Positions 1 to 8,994 of a DNA stretch of 64,000 nt are shown here, piece by piece. Origin of the DNA: Tahibacter soli (lineage in GTDB: Bacteria; Pseudomonadota; Gammaproteobacteria; Xanthomonadales; Rhodanobacteraceae); NCBI RefSeq assembly GCF_025717065.2, contig NZ_JAOVZO020000023.1:496001-560000 (forward strand), given 5' to 3'. Position 1 is the stretch's first letter. Every line of letters begins with the position of its first letter. The notes beneath the pieces are model-generated. The model did no database searches, was not told the origin of the DNA, and saw nothing but the letters and a program-made list of their open reading frames with translations. The position numbers were made by a program, and so were the translations under genes.

Positions 1-804
1 AAGGCCGATCTGTTGCAGCGCCCGGTGATCCACGCGGACGAAACGCCGGTTGCGCTGCTCGATCCGGGCGCGGGCAAGACAGCACGTGCGTATCTGTTTG
101 CCTACTGCGCCACGGACGGACCGCCGATCACGATCTTCGACTTCTGCACCAGTCGCAGCGGCGAGCATGCCAAGAACTTCCTCGGCGCCTTCCGTGGCCA
201 TCTCGTCGTGGACGACTACGCCGGCTACAAAGCCCTTTTTGCAGAAAACATCACCGAAGTGGGCTGCTGGGCGCATATTCGCCGCCTGTTCTTCGAGTTG
301 CATGCGGCGAAGGCCAGCGCGCACGCTGAACCGGCATTGCGCCAGATCGCCGAGCTGTACCGGATCGAAGCCGAGATCAAAGGTCTGGATCCGCCCGAAC
401 GGCTTGCCCGACGACAACGCGATGCGCAACCGGTGCTCGATGCGTTCGAGCAATGGATCGACAACCTGTTGTCTGCCGCTTCACCCAACAGCGGCCTCGC
501 CAAAGCGCTCGCGCATACCCGCAAGCGCTGGCCGGCGCTCGTGCGCTACGTCGACGACGCTTCGCTGCCCATCGACAACAACCCGGTCGAACGTTCGATC
601 CGGCCCATCGCCGTGGGTCGCAAGAACTGGCTGTTCGCAGGCTCCAAAGCCGCCGGCGAGCGTGCCGCCGCGATCATGAGCCTGATCGCCACCGCCAGGC
701 AGAACGGCCATGAGCCTTACGCGTATCTCAAGGATGTGCTGACCCGCCTGCCGACACATCCCGATCGGCGCATCGCCGAACTTCTGCCGCACCGCTGGGG
801 CTGA
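1..804 (+). CDS. tnpC: IS66 family transposase (C-terminal part)
   Basis: C-terminal 267 codons of the DDE transposase of an IS66-type element; the start lies upstream of the window. The reading frame is open from base 1, so the TTG at 13 is not a real start. The catalytic triad is visible: Asp in HADETPV (codon 13), Asp in VVDDYAGY (codons 71-72) and Glu in DNNPVERSIRP (codon 197). The GRKNWLFAGS segment that follows the Glu is typical of the family. A Cys-Trp-Ala-His segment (GCWAHIRRLF) follows the second Asp, also as in IS66 transposases. The visible part has no frameshift or stop, so the enzyme may be intact. It catalyses cut-and-paste or copy transposition of the element and has no functional relation to the genes downstream. 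Confidence 0.95.
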   Translation, partial: KADLLQRPVIHADETPVALLDPGAGKTARAYLFAYCATDGPPITIFDFCTSRSGEHAKNFLGAFRGHLVVDDYAGYKALFAENITEVGCWAHIRRLFFELHAAKASAHAEPALRQIAELYRIEAEIKGLDPPERLARRQRDAQPVLDAFEQWIDNLLSAASPNSGLAKALAHTRKRWPALVRYVDDASLPIDNNPVERSIRPIAVGRKNWLFAGSKAAGERAAAIMSLIATARQNGHEPYAYLKDVLTRLPTHPDRRIAELLPHRWG

Positions 805-834
805 CTATCGCGGCTGATGTGGTTGTGGGGAAGG

Positions 835-854
835 TGGTGAGGCCGAGCGCTTAC
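835..854. repeat. IS66 right terminal inverted repeat
   Basis: About 20 bp ending in CGCTTAC. Read inward on the opposite strand it starts GTAAGCGCTCGG, matching the conserved GTAAGCG tip of IS66-family ends. The inner limit is an estimate because the left repeat is outside the window. Confidence 0.6.
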
Positions 855-896
855 GGTCGCGGCAGGCACGCCGAACGTGAGCCGACGATCGGGCGA

Positions 897-921
897 CCCA
901 CGTCCCCGCAGGAGACGTGGG
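897..921 (-). terminator. Hairpin 30 nt past the stop of the beta-helix/Calx-beta gene
   Basis: CCCACGTC at 897-904 pairs perfectly with GACGTGGG at 914-921 around a 9-nt loop. It lies 30 nt downstream of the minus-strand stop at 951. There is no U-tract, so it is a weak terminator candidate. Confidence 0.25.
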
Positions 922-950
922 CAGCCGTGTCACGACTGCGTGCGGTCGCG

Positions 951-3900
951 CTATGCCGCCGCGCGCCGCCGCCGCATCATCGCCGGCGCGCCCAGCCCGG
1001 CCAGGCCCAGCGCCAACATCAGCACCAGCAATGTCCACGGGCCGGACAGCGGCACGGCCACCGGCGTGGCGGTGCCGGCCGGCGTGAAGAAGAACACGGT
1101 CGCATCCGCGCCCGGCGTGGTCGGGTCGTCCGATAGCGCGGCGGTGTCGTTGCTGCCGTCGCCGTCGCTGTCGTAGTTCGCCAGCGCGCGGTTGCTGATG
1201 GCGCCGGCCGTCGTGGCGACGACGGTGGCGCGGATCTCGACGGTGGCCGACGCGCCGGCCGCCAGCGCGCCGTTCCAGCGCACGGTGTTGGTTGCCGTGT
1301 CGGCGACGACGGTACCGCTCGTTGCGCTGGCGGACTGCAGGGCGAGGGCGGCGGGTAGCGTGTCGACGAGTTCGTCGCCGTCGGCGTCTGGCTGTGGGCC
1401 GGTGCCGGTGTTGCGCAGTTCGATGGCGTAGATCACCGGCTGCGTCGGCGTGCCGGGTTGCGTCACGACCTTGGCCGCCGCGAGCTGCGCGGTCGCGTCG
1501 TCGTCGGTGATGCGGCCCACGCCCTCGGCACGCGACAGCACGACCACGGCCGGATCAGCGCCGGACAGCACCACGCGGAACTGTTCGTCGCCTTCGAACA
1601 CGGCATCGCCGCTGACGGGCACGCTGATGGCCTGCGTTTCGCCGTCGGTGCCGGCGAAGCTCAGCACGCCGGTGGTCGCGGTGTAGTCGCCCGGCGCCTG
1701 CGCGGTGCCGTCGGCCATCGCATAGTTCACTTGTACGCCGCCGGCGACGGTGCCGGTCAGGGTCACGGTGAATACGAACGCGGTGCTGCCGGCATCGCCC
1801 TCGGCCAGGGTCACGTCGTCGATGCGCAGCGAGGCGCCGTCGTCGTCGTCGCGGTTGCTGACGGCGACATCCGCCGCATCGACGCCGGCATAGCCCGCGT
1901 CGGTGCTGGTCGCGGGCGCGGTGATCACGGTGTAGGCCACGTCGCCGTCGACGACGGCGTCGTCCACGCCGGTCACGGTCACGCTCTGCGCGACGTTCCA
2001 GTTGGCGGCGGTGAAGGTGAGGGCGGCCGGCGACACCGTGCCCTCGGTCGTGTCGCTGCTGGATAGCGCGATGCCGACGTCGGCGGTCGGCTGGCTGGCC
2101 AGCACGACGGTGAACGCCGCGCTGCCGCCGGCTTCGGTGGTGATCAGGCCCGATGTCGGCGTGACAACGATGCCGGTCGAGTCGTTGTCGGTGATCGTGA
2201 CGGTGACGCTGGCCGCGGTGACGCTGCCGTAGTCGGCGCCGCTCACGGCATGGGTGATCGTGCCCGTGTGCGTGCCTTCGGCCAGCGTGTCGTCGACGGC
2301 GGTGACGCTGACGGTCTGCGGGACGTTCCAGTTTGCCGCCGTGAACACGCGCGTCGCCGGTGTCGCAGTGACCTGGCTGTCGGCGCTCACGGTCACGGTC
2401 ACGCTGCCGCCGACGGGTTCGCTGTCCAGCACCAGGGTATAGCTCGCGCCGGTGCCGCCTTCGGTGGCCGTGAGCGCGGTCGGCGCCACGCGCACGCCGG
2501 CCACGTCGTTGTCGGCATTGGTCGCGCCGACATCCGGCGGATCCACGTCGTTGAACGCGGGATCGCTGCTGATGGCCGCACCGAGCACGATGGTGTAGGC
2601 GACGCTGCCGTCGACGATGGCGTCGTCGACACCCGTCACCGTCACGGTCTGCGGCGTGGCCCAGTTGGCATAGGTAAACGTCAGTGTGGCCGGCGACACG
2701 CTACCTTCGCCGGTGTTGCTGCTCGACAGCGGCAGCGATACCGTCGCGACGGGCTGCGCCGCGAGCGCGACGGTGAACGTCGCGCTGCCGCCGGCTTCGG
2801 TGGTCTGCACCGCGCCGGGCGTGACGACGAAGCCGGGCGCGGTGTCGTCGTTGCGGATGGTGCCGGTCGCCGTGCCCGGCATGCCGACGGCCGCGTTGGA
2901 AGCGCCGCTCAGGGCGACCGTCAGCGTCTCGTCGGGTTCGAAGCGGAGGTCGCCGTTGACGGTCACGGTGAAGGTCTGCGTTTCGCCGGATGTGCCGGCG
3001 AAGGTCAGCGTGCCGCTTGCGGCGATGTAGTCGTTGTCGGCTGTCGTCGCCGTGCCGTTCGCGGTCGCGTAGTTCGCGGTGAAGCCGCCGGCGACGGCGT
3101 TGCCGAGCGTCGCGGTGAACGTCATCGCGGTGGTGCCGGTGTTGCCTTCGGCGATGCTGACATCGGCAATGGTCACCGCGGCCGTGTCGTCGTTGGTGAT
3201 CGTGCCGGTCGCGGTATCGGTGATGGTCACGGCGGCGTTGGATACCGTGTTCATCGATACGCTGAAGATTTCGTCGGCCTCTACGCGCGTGTCGCCGTTG
3301 ACGGTCACCGTGAAGGTCTGCGTCTCGCCGGGCGTACCGGCGAACGTCAGCGTGCCGTTCGCGGCGACGTAGTCGTTGTCGGTCGTGGTCGCGGTGCCGT
3401 TGGCGGTGGCGTAGTTCACCGTGAAGCCGCCGGCGACGGCGTTGTCCAGCGTCGCGGTAAACGTCATCGTGGACGTGCCCGCGTTGCCTTCGGCCATGCT
3501 CACATCGGCGATGCTCACCGCTGCCGAGTCGTCGTTGTCGATCGTGCCGGTCGCGGTGTCGGTGATGGTCACGGCCGCGTTGGAGACCGTGTTCATCGCT
3601 ACGGTGAAGGTCTCGTTCGGCTCTACGCGGGTATCGCCGTTGACGGTCACCGTGAACGTCTGCGTCTCGCCGGGCGTACCGGCGAACGTCAGCGTGCCGT
3701 TCGCGGCGACGTAGTCGTTGTCGCCCGTGGTCGCGGTGCCGTTGGCCGTGGCGTAGGTCACGGTGAAGCCCCCGGCGACGGCGTTGTCCAGCGTCGCGGT
3801 GAACGTCATCGTCGACGTGCCGGTGTTGCCTTCGGCGATGCTGGCGTTGGCGATGGTGACGGCGGCAGCATCGTCGTTGGTGATCGTGCCGGTCGCGGTA

Positions 3901-6900
3901 TCGGTGATGGTCACGGCGGGGTTGGACACCGTGTTCATCGCTACGGTGAACGTCTCGTCGGACTCCACGCGCGTGTCGCCGTTGACGGTCACGGTGAAGG
4001 TCCGCGTCTCGCCCGCGCTGCCGGCGAAGGTCAGCGTGCCGCTCGCCGCGACGTAGTCGTTGTCGGCGGTGGTCGCCGTGCCGTTGGCGGTGGCGTAGTT
4101 CACCGTGAAGCCGCCGGCAACGGGGTTGTTCAGCGTCGCGGTGAACGTCATCGCGGACGTGCCGGTGTTGCCTTCGGCCATCGAGACATTGGCAATGGTG
4201 ACGGCCGCCGAGTCGTCGTTCTCGATCGTGCCGGTGGCGGTATCCGTGATGTTCACGTTCGGGTTGGAGCTGTTGTCCATCGATACCGTGAAGGTCTCAT
4301 CGGCCTCGAGCTTCGTGTCGCCGTTGACGACGACGACGAAGGTGTGCGTCTCGCCGGGGAGGCCCATGAAGTCCAGGTTGCCGGTGGTGGCGACATAGTC
4401 GTTGTCGGCGGTCGTGGCAGTGCCGTCCGCCGTCGCGTAGTTGAAGTTGAAGGAGCCGCCCGGGGCCTGGTCCAGCCTTGCCGTGAACGTGAGGTTGCGC
4501 GTGCCGGCATTGCCTTCGGTCACGCTGACGCTGTCGATGGTCACCGTGGCGTTGTCGTCGTTGTTGATCGTGCCAGTCGCGGTATCGGTGATGGTCACGG
4601 CGGCGTTGGAGACCGTGTTCATCGCAACGGTGAAGGTCTCGTTCGGCTCCACGCGGGTGTCGCCGTTGATGGTCACGGCGAAGGTCCGCGTCTCGCCCGC
4701 GCTGCCGGCGAAGGTCAGCGTGCCGGTGGCGGCGACGTAGTCGTTGTCAGCGGTGGTCGCCGTGCCGTCGGCGGTGGCGTAGTTGACGGTGAAGCCGCCT
4801 TGCACCGCGTTGTTCAACGCGGCGGTGAAGGTCATCGTCGTGGTGCCGCTGTTGCCTTCGGTCACGCTGGCAGGACCGATGGTGACGGCCGCGGTATCGT
4901 CGTTGTTGATGGTGCCGGTGGCCGTGTCGCCGATGTCCACGGCGGTATTCGAGACGTTGCTCAGCGCGACGGTGAAGGTCTCGTCGGCCTCGAGCTTGGC
5001 GTCGCCGTTGACGGTGACGATGAAGGTGCGCGTCTGGCCGGCCGCGCCGGTGAAGGTCAGCGTGCCGGTGGCGGCGGCGTAGTCGTTGTCGGCCGTCGTG
5101 GCCGTGCCGTCCGCGGTCGCGTAGCTGACGGTGAAGCCGCCGCTCACCGCGTTGTCCAGCGCTGCCGTGAAGATCAGGTTGCGGGTGCCGGTATTGCCTT
5201 CGGTCACGCTGACATTGGCGATGGTGAGCGTGGCGGTGTCGTCGTTGGTGATCGTGCCGGTGGCGGTATCCGTGATGGTCACGGCCGCGTTGGAGACCGT
5301 GTTCATCGCCACGCCGAAGGTTTCGTCCGCCTCTACGTGCGTGTCGCCGTTGACGGTCACGGTGAAGGTCTGCGTTTCGCCGGGCGTGCCGGCAAACGTC
5401 AGCGTGCCGGTGGCGGCCACGTAGTCGTTGTCGGCCGTGGTCGCGGTGCCGTTGGCGGTGGCGTAGTTGACGGTGAAGCCGCCGGCGACGGCGTTGTCCA
5501 GCGTCGCGGTGAACGTCATCGCTACCGTGCCGGCATCGCCTTCGGCCGTGCTGGCGTTGGCGATGGTGACGGCGGCCGCGTCGTCGTTGGCGATCGTGCC
5601 GATGGCGGTATCGGTGATGATCAGCGAGCCCGGTGCCATCGTGCCCAGGGCAGACGGCATGGACACCTGGAAGGTCTCGTTCGCCTCCACCCGGGTGTCG
5701 CCGTTGATGGTGACGGTGAACGTCTGCGTCTCGCCCGATACGCCGGCAAACGCGAGTGTTCCGGATGCGGCGACGAAATCATTGTCGGCCGTGGTGGCCG
5801 TCAGGCTGGTGGTGGTGTAGTCGACCGCGAAGCCGCCCTGGACCGGGTTGTCCAGTGCGATCGTGAAGCTCATCGCACTGGTGCCGGCATTGCCTTCGGG
5901 CTGGCTGACGTTGGCAATGGTCAACGTGGCCGTGTCGTCGTTGCCGATGGTGTGGGTGGTCGTGGCCTGCGTGCCGAGCACCGCGCCGGCGGGGGCCGAC
6001 AGCGTCAGCTGCAAGGTCTCGTCGGGTTCGACCATGCCGTCGTTGGCGACGGTGATGGCGCTGGCAACCGATACCAGCGCGTTGTGCGGCGTGCCTGCGG
6101 GAATCGTCAGTGTGCCGGTCCGCGTGTAGTCGGACGCGGTGGCCGAGCCGCCGGTCACGTTGACGGTGGCCGTGATCGCGGCCTGCGTGACCGCGCCATC
6201 GCTGGTGGTGACGCGAACGATATTGCCGAAGCCCGCGGCTTCGGCGGCGCTGCTCGTGGCAGCGGCAAACGCGACGGTGGATTGCTGTGCGGCGAACGGC
6301 GACTCGACGCTGCCCAGGTCCACGGCGGATTGCTGCACGCGCGCATTGCCGGGCTGATCGACCGTGGCGCCGTCGATGCTGGCCGAGTCGCCGGCATCGA
6401 CGGCCGGACTCGTCGCCGACGACAGCGCATAGAAAGCCGGCGAGCCGGCCGGCGCGCCGAGCTGCGGATCGGCCGCGATCAGGTGCGTGCCGGCGACGCC
6501 GCACGGCACGGCCGCCGGCTGCGTCTCGACGATATTGCTGGTGCCGGCGCTGAAGGCGATGGCGCCGGCCGGGCGGGCGCAGTCGTACGGCGTGTTGTTC
6601 GCGAGGATGCTGTTGTACAGCTGCGTGTCGCCGCTGCTGGCGAGTCCGGCCGAGGCGGTGGTCGAGGTGTTGCTGTTGTCCACGATCGTGCTGTTGACGA
6701 TGCGCAGCTGGCTGCCGGCGGCACCGGTGACCGCGCTGATGGCCGCGGTGCTGCTGTTGCCGGCGACCGTGCTGTTGGACAGCACCAGGCGGCCATCGGT
6801 GTAGGCGGCGCTGGCGCCACTGGTGGCGATGTTGTTGGACAGGGTGCTGCGCGCGACGGTGGCATTCGCGCCGGCACCGTTGTGCAATGCGCCGGCACTG

Positions 6901-8519
6901 TAGGCCGTGTTGTCGGACAGCGTGCTTTGCTGGATCGTCAGCGTGCCGAGGTTGTACACGGCACCGCCGCGCGACGAGCCCGCCACATTGCCGGCATTGC
7001 CGTTGCGCAGCGTCATGCCCGACAGCGTCAGCTGGCCGCCGGCGGCATTGGCCAGCAGACGGAAATTCGGCGTGCCGCCGGCCGTCGATCGCGCGATCTG
7101 GCCATTGCGCAGCGTCATCGTCGAAGTGATCTGCGGCAGCGCCGTCGGCGTGCCGTCGATGGTTGCGAAGGGTGCGTCGTAGGTGAGGGTCTGACCGGCG
7201 AGGTCGATAGTGTCGTCGCTGGCGTTGAGATTGGCGCAGCGCACGGCGTCGCGCAGGTTCAGGCGGCGCGTGGCGGCGGCGGCGGAACCGCTCAAGGTAT
7301 ACGGATAGCTGAAGCTGGCGCAGCTGCCGGACTGGCGCTCGTACGCGCCCAGGTCCGCCAGCGGCGCGGTGCCCGTGCCCGTGTCGCTCACGTTCGTGTC
7401 GTTGGCGCGGCGCGGGCTGGCGTCGAGATCGAGCGTCGACGTGGTGCTGCTGTTGCTGCCCGCATCGATCGCAGGCGCAAACGGCCGCAGGTGCCAGTCG
7501 TACAGCGTCGGGTTGTAGTTCAGACCCGTGCTGGCCGTCCCGGGGGTGGCCAGCGGAGCGACGAAGAAATCGTGGACGGTGTAGCCGGTGTTGATGGTCG
7601 CGCCTGCGTAGCCTTCGGCGGCGGTATACAACATCACCATCGGCGCGCCCATGAAGCTGCCGCCGCTATTGCCCCAGATCAGGCTGTTGGTAAAGGTGGT
7701 GTTCGGGCTGCCACCCAGTTCCACCGCGCTGCCGAGATTGCCGGCCATGGTCGTGCCGGTCACGACGACGACGCCCGTCGCCTGGTACAGCGCCGCGCCG
7801 GCGGCGGCGTTGCCGGCGAACAGGCTGTCGTTGATCTGCAGCATCGAAAACCCGGTCACGCCGAGCGCGCCGCCGCGAGTGCCGGCGACATTGCCGAGAA
7901 ACCGCGAGCGGTTGACACCCACGTCGCCCGAGTCGGCGGTGATCGCGACGGCGCCGCCGGGATCACCGGCCTGGTTGCCCTGAAACAGCGTGTCGGTGAA
8001 CTGTGCCGTGCCCGGGCCGTCGATCAGTACCGCGCCACCGCCATTGTCGGCGGTGTTGTACAGGAAGCTGACGCCGGCGGTGATCAGCGAGCCGCCGCCG
8101 ACCCGGATCGCCCCGCCGCCGGAGGTGCTGCGGCCCGAGGACAGCGTGATGTTGTTCAGCGCGAGCGAACTGCCGCTGTTGACCAGCAGAAAGCGGAAGG
8201 TGGCCGCGGCGCTGCGGCTGACGGTACCGTTGGTCAGCGTGATCGGCGACGTGACCGGCGGCAGCGCCAGTCCCGTGCCGGCATCGCTGAAGCCCGCCGA
8301 CGTGAAGGTGATGGTATTGCCGCCGAGATCGATGGTGTCCGCACCGGGACAATTGCCGCTCTGCGCCTGGTTGATTGCGGTGACGAGGTTGGCCGGCGTG
8401 GTGATCGTCGCCGGAATGAAGCCGGGACAGCTGCTGGCCGCCTGCGCGGACGTGAGCGGCAACAGCGACGCCGCGAGCAGCGGCAAGAGGGCAAGCGCGG
8501 TACGCAACGGGCAATTCAT
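951..8519 (-). CDS. Secreted beta-helix/Calx-beta repeat protein with IPTL-like C-terminal anchor
   Basis: 2522-residue exported protein, probably displayed on the cell surface or released. The ATG at 8519 was chosen over upstream in-frame starts because it opens a clear signal peptide (MNCPLRTALALL..., cleavage near SAQAA) and has GAGAAG about 12 nt upstream. Residues ~25-740 are Asn/Ser/Thr/Gly-rich with recurring 'L.NSTI..N' and 'GGA' turns, as in right-handed parallel beta-helices. Next comes one divergent Calx-beta domain, then nine near-identical 114-residue Calx-beta units (~860-1890), each with a TEGNTGT-like start, DNDY and a terminal NDD. Three related repeats with a 'TTEAGGSA..V.L' start, one more Calx-beta domain and a DUF11-like domain (~2343-2456) follow. 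The end (VPLSGPW, a ~20-residue hydrophobic stretch, then RRRR) resembles an IPTL-CTERM sorting signal. Calx-beta domains bind calcium in other proteins. The role is probably adhesion or matrix; the ligand is unknown. Confidence 0.85.
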   Translation of the reverse strand: MNCPLRTALALLPLLAASLLPLTSAQAASSCPGFIPATITTPANLVTAINQAQSGNCPGADTIDLGGNTITFTSAGFSDAGTGLALPPVTSPITLTNGTVSRSAAATFRFLLVNSGSSLALNNITLSSGRSTSGGGAIRVGGGSLITAGVSFLYNTADNGGGAVLIDGPGTAQFTDTLFQGNQAGDPGGAVAITADSGDVGVNRSRFLGNVAGTRGGALGVTGFSMLQINDSLFAGNAAAGAALYQATGVVVVTGTTMAGNLGSAVELGGSPNTTFTNSLIWGNSGGSFMGAPMVMLYTAAEGYAGATINTGYTVHDFFVAPLATPGTASTGLNYNPTLYDWHLRPFAPAIDAGSNSSTTSTLDLDASPRRANDTNVSDTGTGTAPLADLGAYERQSGSCASFSYPYTLSGSAAAATRRLNLRDAVRCANLNASDDTIDLAGQTLTYDAPFATIDGTPTALPQITSTMTLRNGQIARSTAGGTPNFRLLANAAGGQLTLSGMTLRNGNAGNVAGSSRGGAVYNLGTLTIQQSTLSDNTAYSAGALHNGAGANATVARSTLSNNIATSGASAAYTDGRLVLSNSTVAGNSSTAAISAVTGAAGSQLRIVNSTIVDNSNTSTTASAGLASSGDTQLYNSILANNTPYDCARPAGAIAFSAGTSNIVETQPAAVPCGVAGTHLIAADPQLGAPAGSPAFYALSSATSPAVDAGDSASIDGATVDQPGNARVQQSAVDLGSVESPFAAQQSTVAFAAATSSAAEAAGFGNIVRVTTSDGAVTQAAITATVNVTGGSATASDYTRTGTLTIPAGTPHNALVSVASAITVANDGMVEPDETLQLTLSAPAGAVLGTQATTTHTIGNDDTATLTIANVSQPEGNAGTSAMSFTIALDNPVQGGFAVDYTTTSLTATTADNDFVAASGTLAFAGVSGETQTFTVTINGDTRVEANETFQVSMPSALGTMAPGSLIITDTAIGTIANDDAAAVTIANASTAEGDAGTVAMTFTATLDNAVAGGFTVNYATANGTATTADNDYVAATGTLTFAGTPGETQTFTVTVNGDTHVEADETFGVAMNTVSNAAVTITDTATGTITNDDTATLTIANVSVTEGNTGTRNLIFTAALDNAVSGGFTVSYATADGTATTADNDYAAATGTLTFTGAAGQTRTFIVTVNGDAKLEADETFTVALSNVSNTAVDIGDTATGTINNDDTAAVTIGPASVTEGNSGTTTMTFTAALNNAVQGGFTVNYATADGTATTADNDYVAATGTLTFAGSAGETRTFAVTINGDTRVEPNETFTVAMNTVSNAAVTITDTATGTINNDDNATVTIDSVSVTEGNAGTRNLTFTARLDQAPGGSFNFNYATADGTATTADNDYVATTGNLDFMGLPGETHTFVVVVNGDTKLEADETFTVSMDNSSNPNVNITDTATGTIENDDSAAVTIANVSMAEGNTGTSAMTFTATLNNPVAGGFTVNYATANGTATTADNDYVAASGTLTFAGSAGETRTFTVTVNGDTRVESDETFTVAMNTVSNPAVTITDTATGTITNDDAAAVTIANASIAEGNTGTSTMTFTATLDNAVAGGFTVTYATANGTATTGDNDYVAANGTLTFAGTPGETQTFTVTVNGDTRVEPNETFTVAMNTVSNAAVTITDTATGTIDNDDSAAVSIADVSMAEGNAGTSTMTFTATLDNAVAGGFTVNYATANGTATTTDNDYVAANGTLTFAGTPGETQTFTVTVNGDTRVEADEIFSVSMNTVSNAAVTITDTATGTITNDDTAAVTIADVSIAEGNTGTTAMTFTATLGNAVAGGFTANYATANGTATTADNDYIAASGTLTFAGTSGETQTFTVTVNGDLRFEPDETLTVALSGASNAAVGMPGTATGTIRNDDTAPGFVVTPGAVQTTEAGGSATFTVALAAQPVATVSLPLSSSNTGEGSVSPATLTFTYANWATPQTVTVTGVDDAIVDGSVAYTIVLGAAISSDPAFNDVDPPDVGATNADNDVAGVRVAPTALTATEGGTGASYTLVLDSEPVGGSVTVTVSADSQVTATPATRVFTAANWNVPQTVSVTAVDDTLAEGTHTGTITHAVSGADYGSVTAASVTVTITDNDSTGIVVTPTSGLITTEAGGSAAFTVVLASQPTADVGIALSSSDTTEGTVSPAALTFTAANWNVAQSVTVTGVDDAVVDGDVAYTVITAPATSTDAGYAGVDAADVAVSNRDDDDGASLRIDDVTLAEGDAGSTAFVFTVTLTGTVAGGVQVNYAMADGTAQAPGDYTATTGVLSFAGTDGETQAISVPVSGDAVFEGDEQFRVVLSGADPAVVVLSRAEGVGRITDDDATAQLAAAKVVTQPGTPTQPVIYAIELRNTGTGPQPDADGDELVDTLPAALALQSASATSGTVVADTATNTVRWNGALAAGASATVEIRATVVATTAGAISNRALANYDSDGDGSNDTAALSDDPTTPGADATVFFFTPAGTATPVAVPLSGPWTLLVLMLALGLAGLGAPAMMRRRRAAA
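2843..5940 (-). repeat. Nine tandem 342-bp Calx-beta-coding units
   Basis: The codons for the Asn-Asp-Asp boundary recur near 2843, 3187, 3530, 3872, 4214, 4556, 4898, 5240, 5582 and 5938. The period is 342 bp (114 codons), except the first-translated unit, which is about 14 bp longer. Units 2-9 are highly alike at both DNA and protein level, whereas the flanking Calx-beta domains have diverged. This points to recent duplication or gene conversion within the array, and the copy number is likely to vary between strains. Confidence 0.9.
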
Positions 8520-8994
8520 CAGCGGGTACTTCTCGTCATGAAAGCAAACGGCGTTGCCGGCCCGGCGGCGTAGCCAGGGGCGGCAGTGGTTGGTGGCACT
8601 CGCGGTGCGGCGATCCGAAAAAAGTCGAACGGCGATGTCGCATTTCGTCGCCAAACGTCGTTGCGGCGAAATCGTGTTCAATGCTTGCCGTATCAGCACA
8701 CTCGCGGAGATCGTTCGTAGCGCAAAACGGTGCATTCACGCCTCATCGCACGAGGCATGACGCCGATGTCCCACGACACGCGGCGCAGCCGGCAAGCTTA
8801 GTCGACGACTGCGTGCGCGCAAGATTGACGTTGGTCGAGGTGCGGGGCGTTGCGATGCGCGAGCATCGCGCAGAGCACGAGTCGCGCACTATTTGACTTT
8901 GATAAAAAGAAACACGATCGCGCAAGGCGGCGCGGGCGGCGGCTTGGGATTCCCCGCCTCGACGGTCGGCGAAAGCGGGGCAGGACGACGCGCT
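8520..8994. other. Intergenic stretch without a supported gene
   Basis: 475 bp between two minus-strand genes. It should hold the promoter of the beta-helix/Calx-beta gene and the 3' end signals of the upstream gene. Open frames on both strands are short and lack ribosome sites or recognisable products. An AT-richer patch lies at about 8885-8925. I see no convincing promoter boxes or terminator. Confidence 0.6.

Larger units (their letters stand above)
1..854 (+). mobile_element. IS66-family insertion sequence, right end only
   Basis: The element enters from the left edge and is seen only from within the transposase gene to its right terminus. The transposase reads to 804. About 50 bp further on, the sequence CGCTTAC ends at 854; its reverse complement begins GTAAGCG, the usual terminal sequence of IS66-family inverted repeats. 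The base after 854 is therefore the likely junction with host DNA. The left end, the accessory genes tnpA/tnpB and the target duplication cannot be seen here. Confidence 0.8.

Noticed and set aside
3079-5424. Series of similar ~97-residue plus-strand frames every 342 bp
   Set aside because: They are antisense images of the tandem Calx-beta units and start and stop at repeat boundaries.
2250-8573. 2107-residue open frame on the plus strand opposite the beta-helix/Calx-beta gene
   Set aside because: Arg/Gly/Asp/Val-rich low-complexity translation without domains or ribosome site; it is a mirror of the GC-biased codons of the real minus-strand gene.
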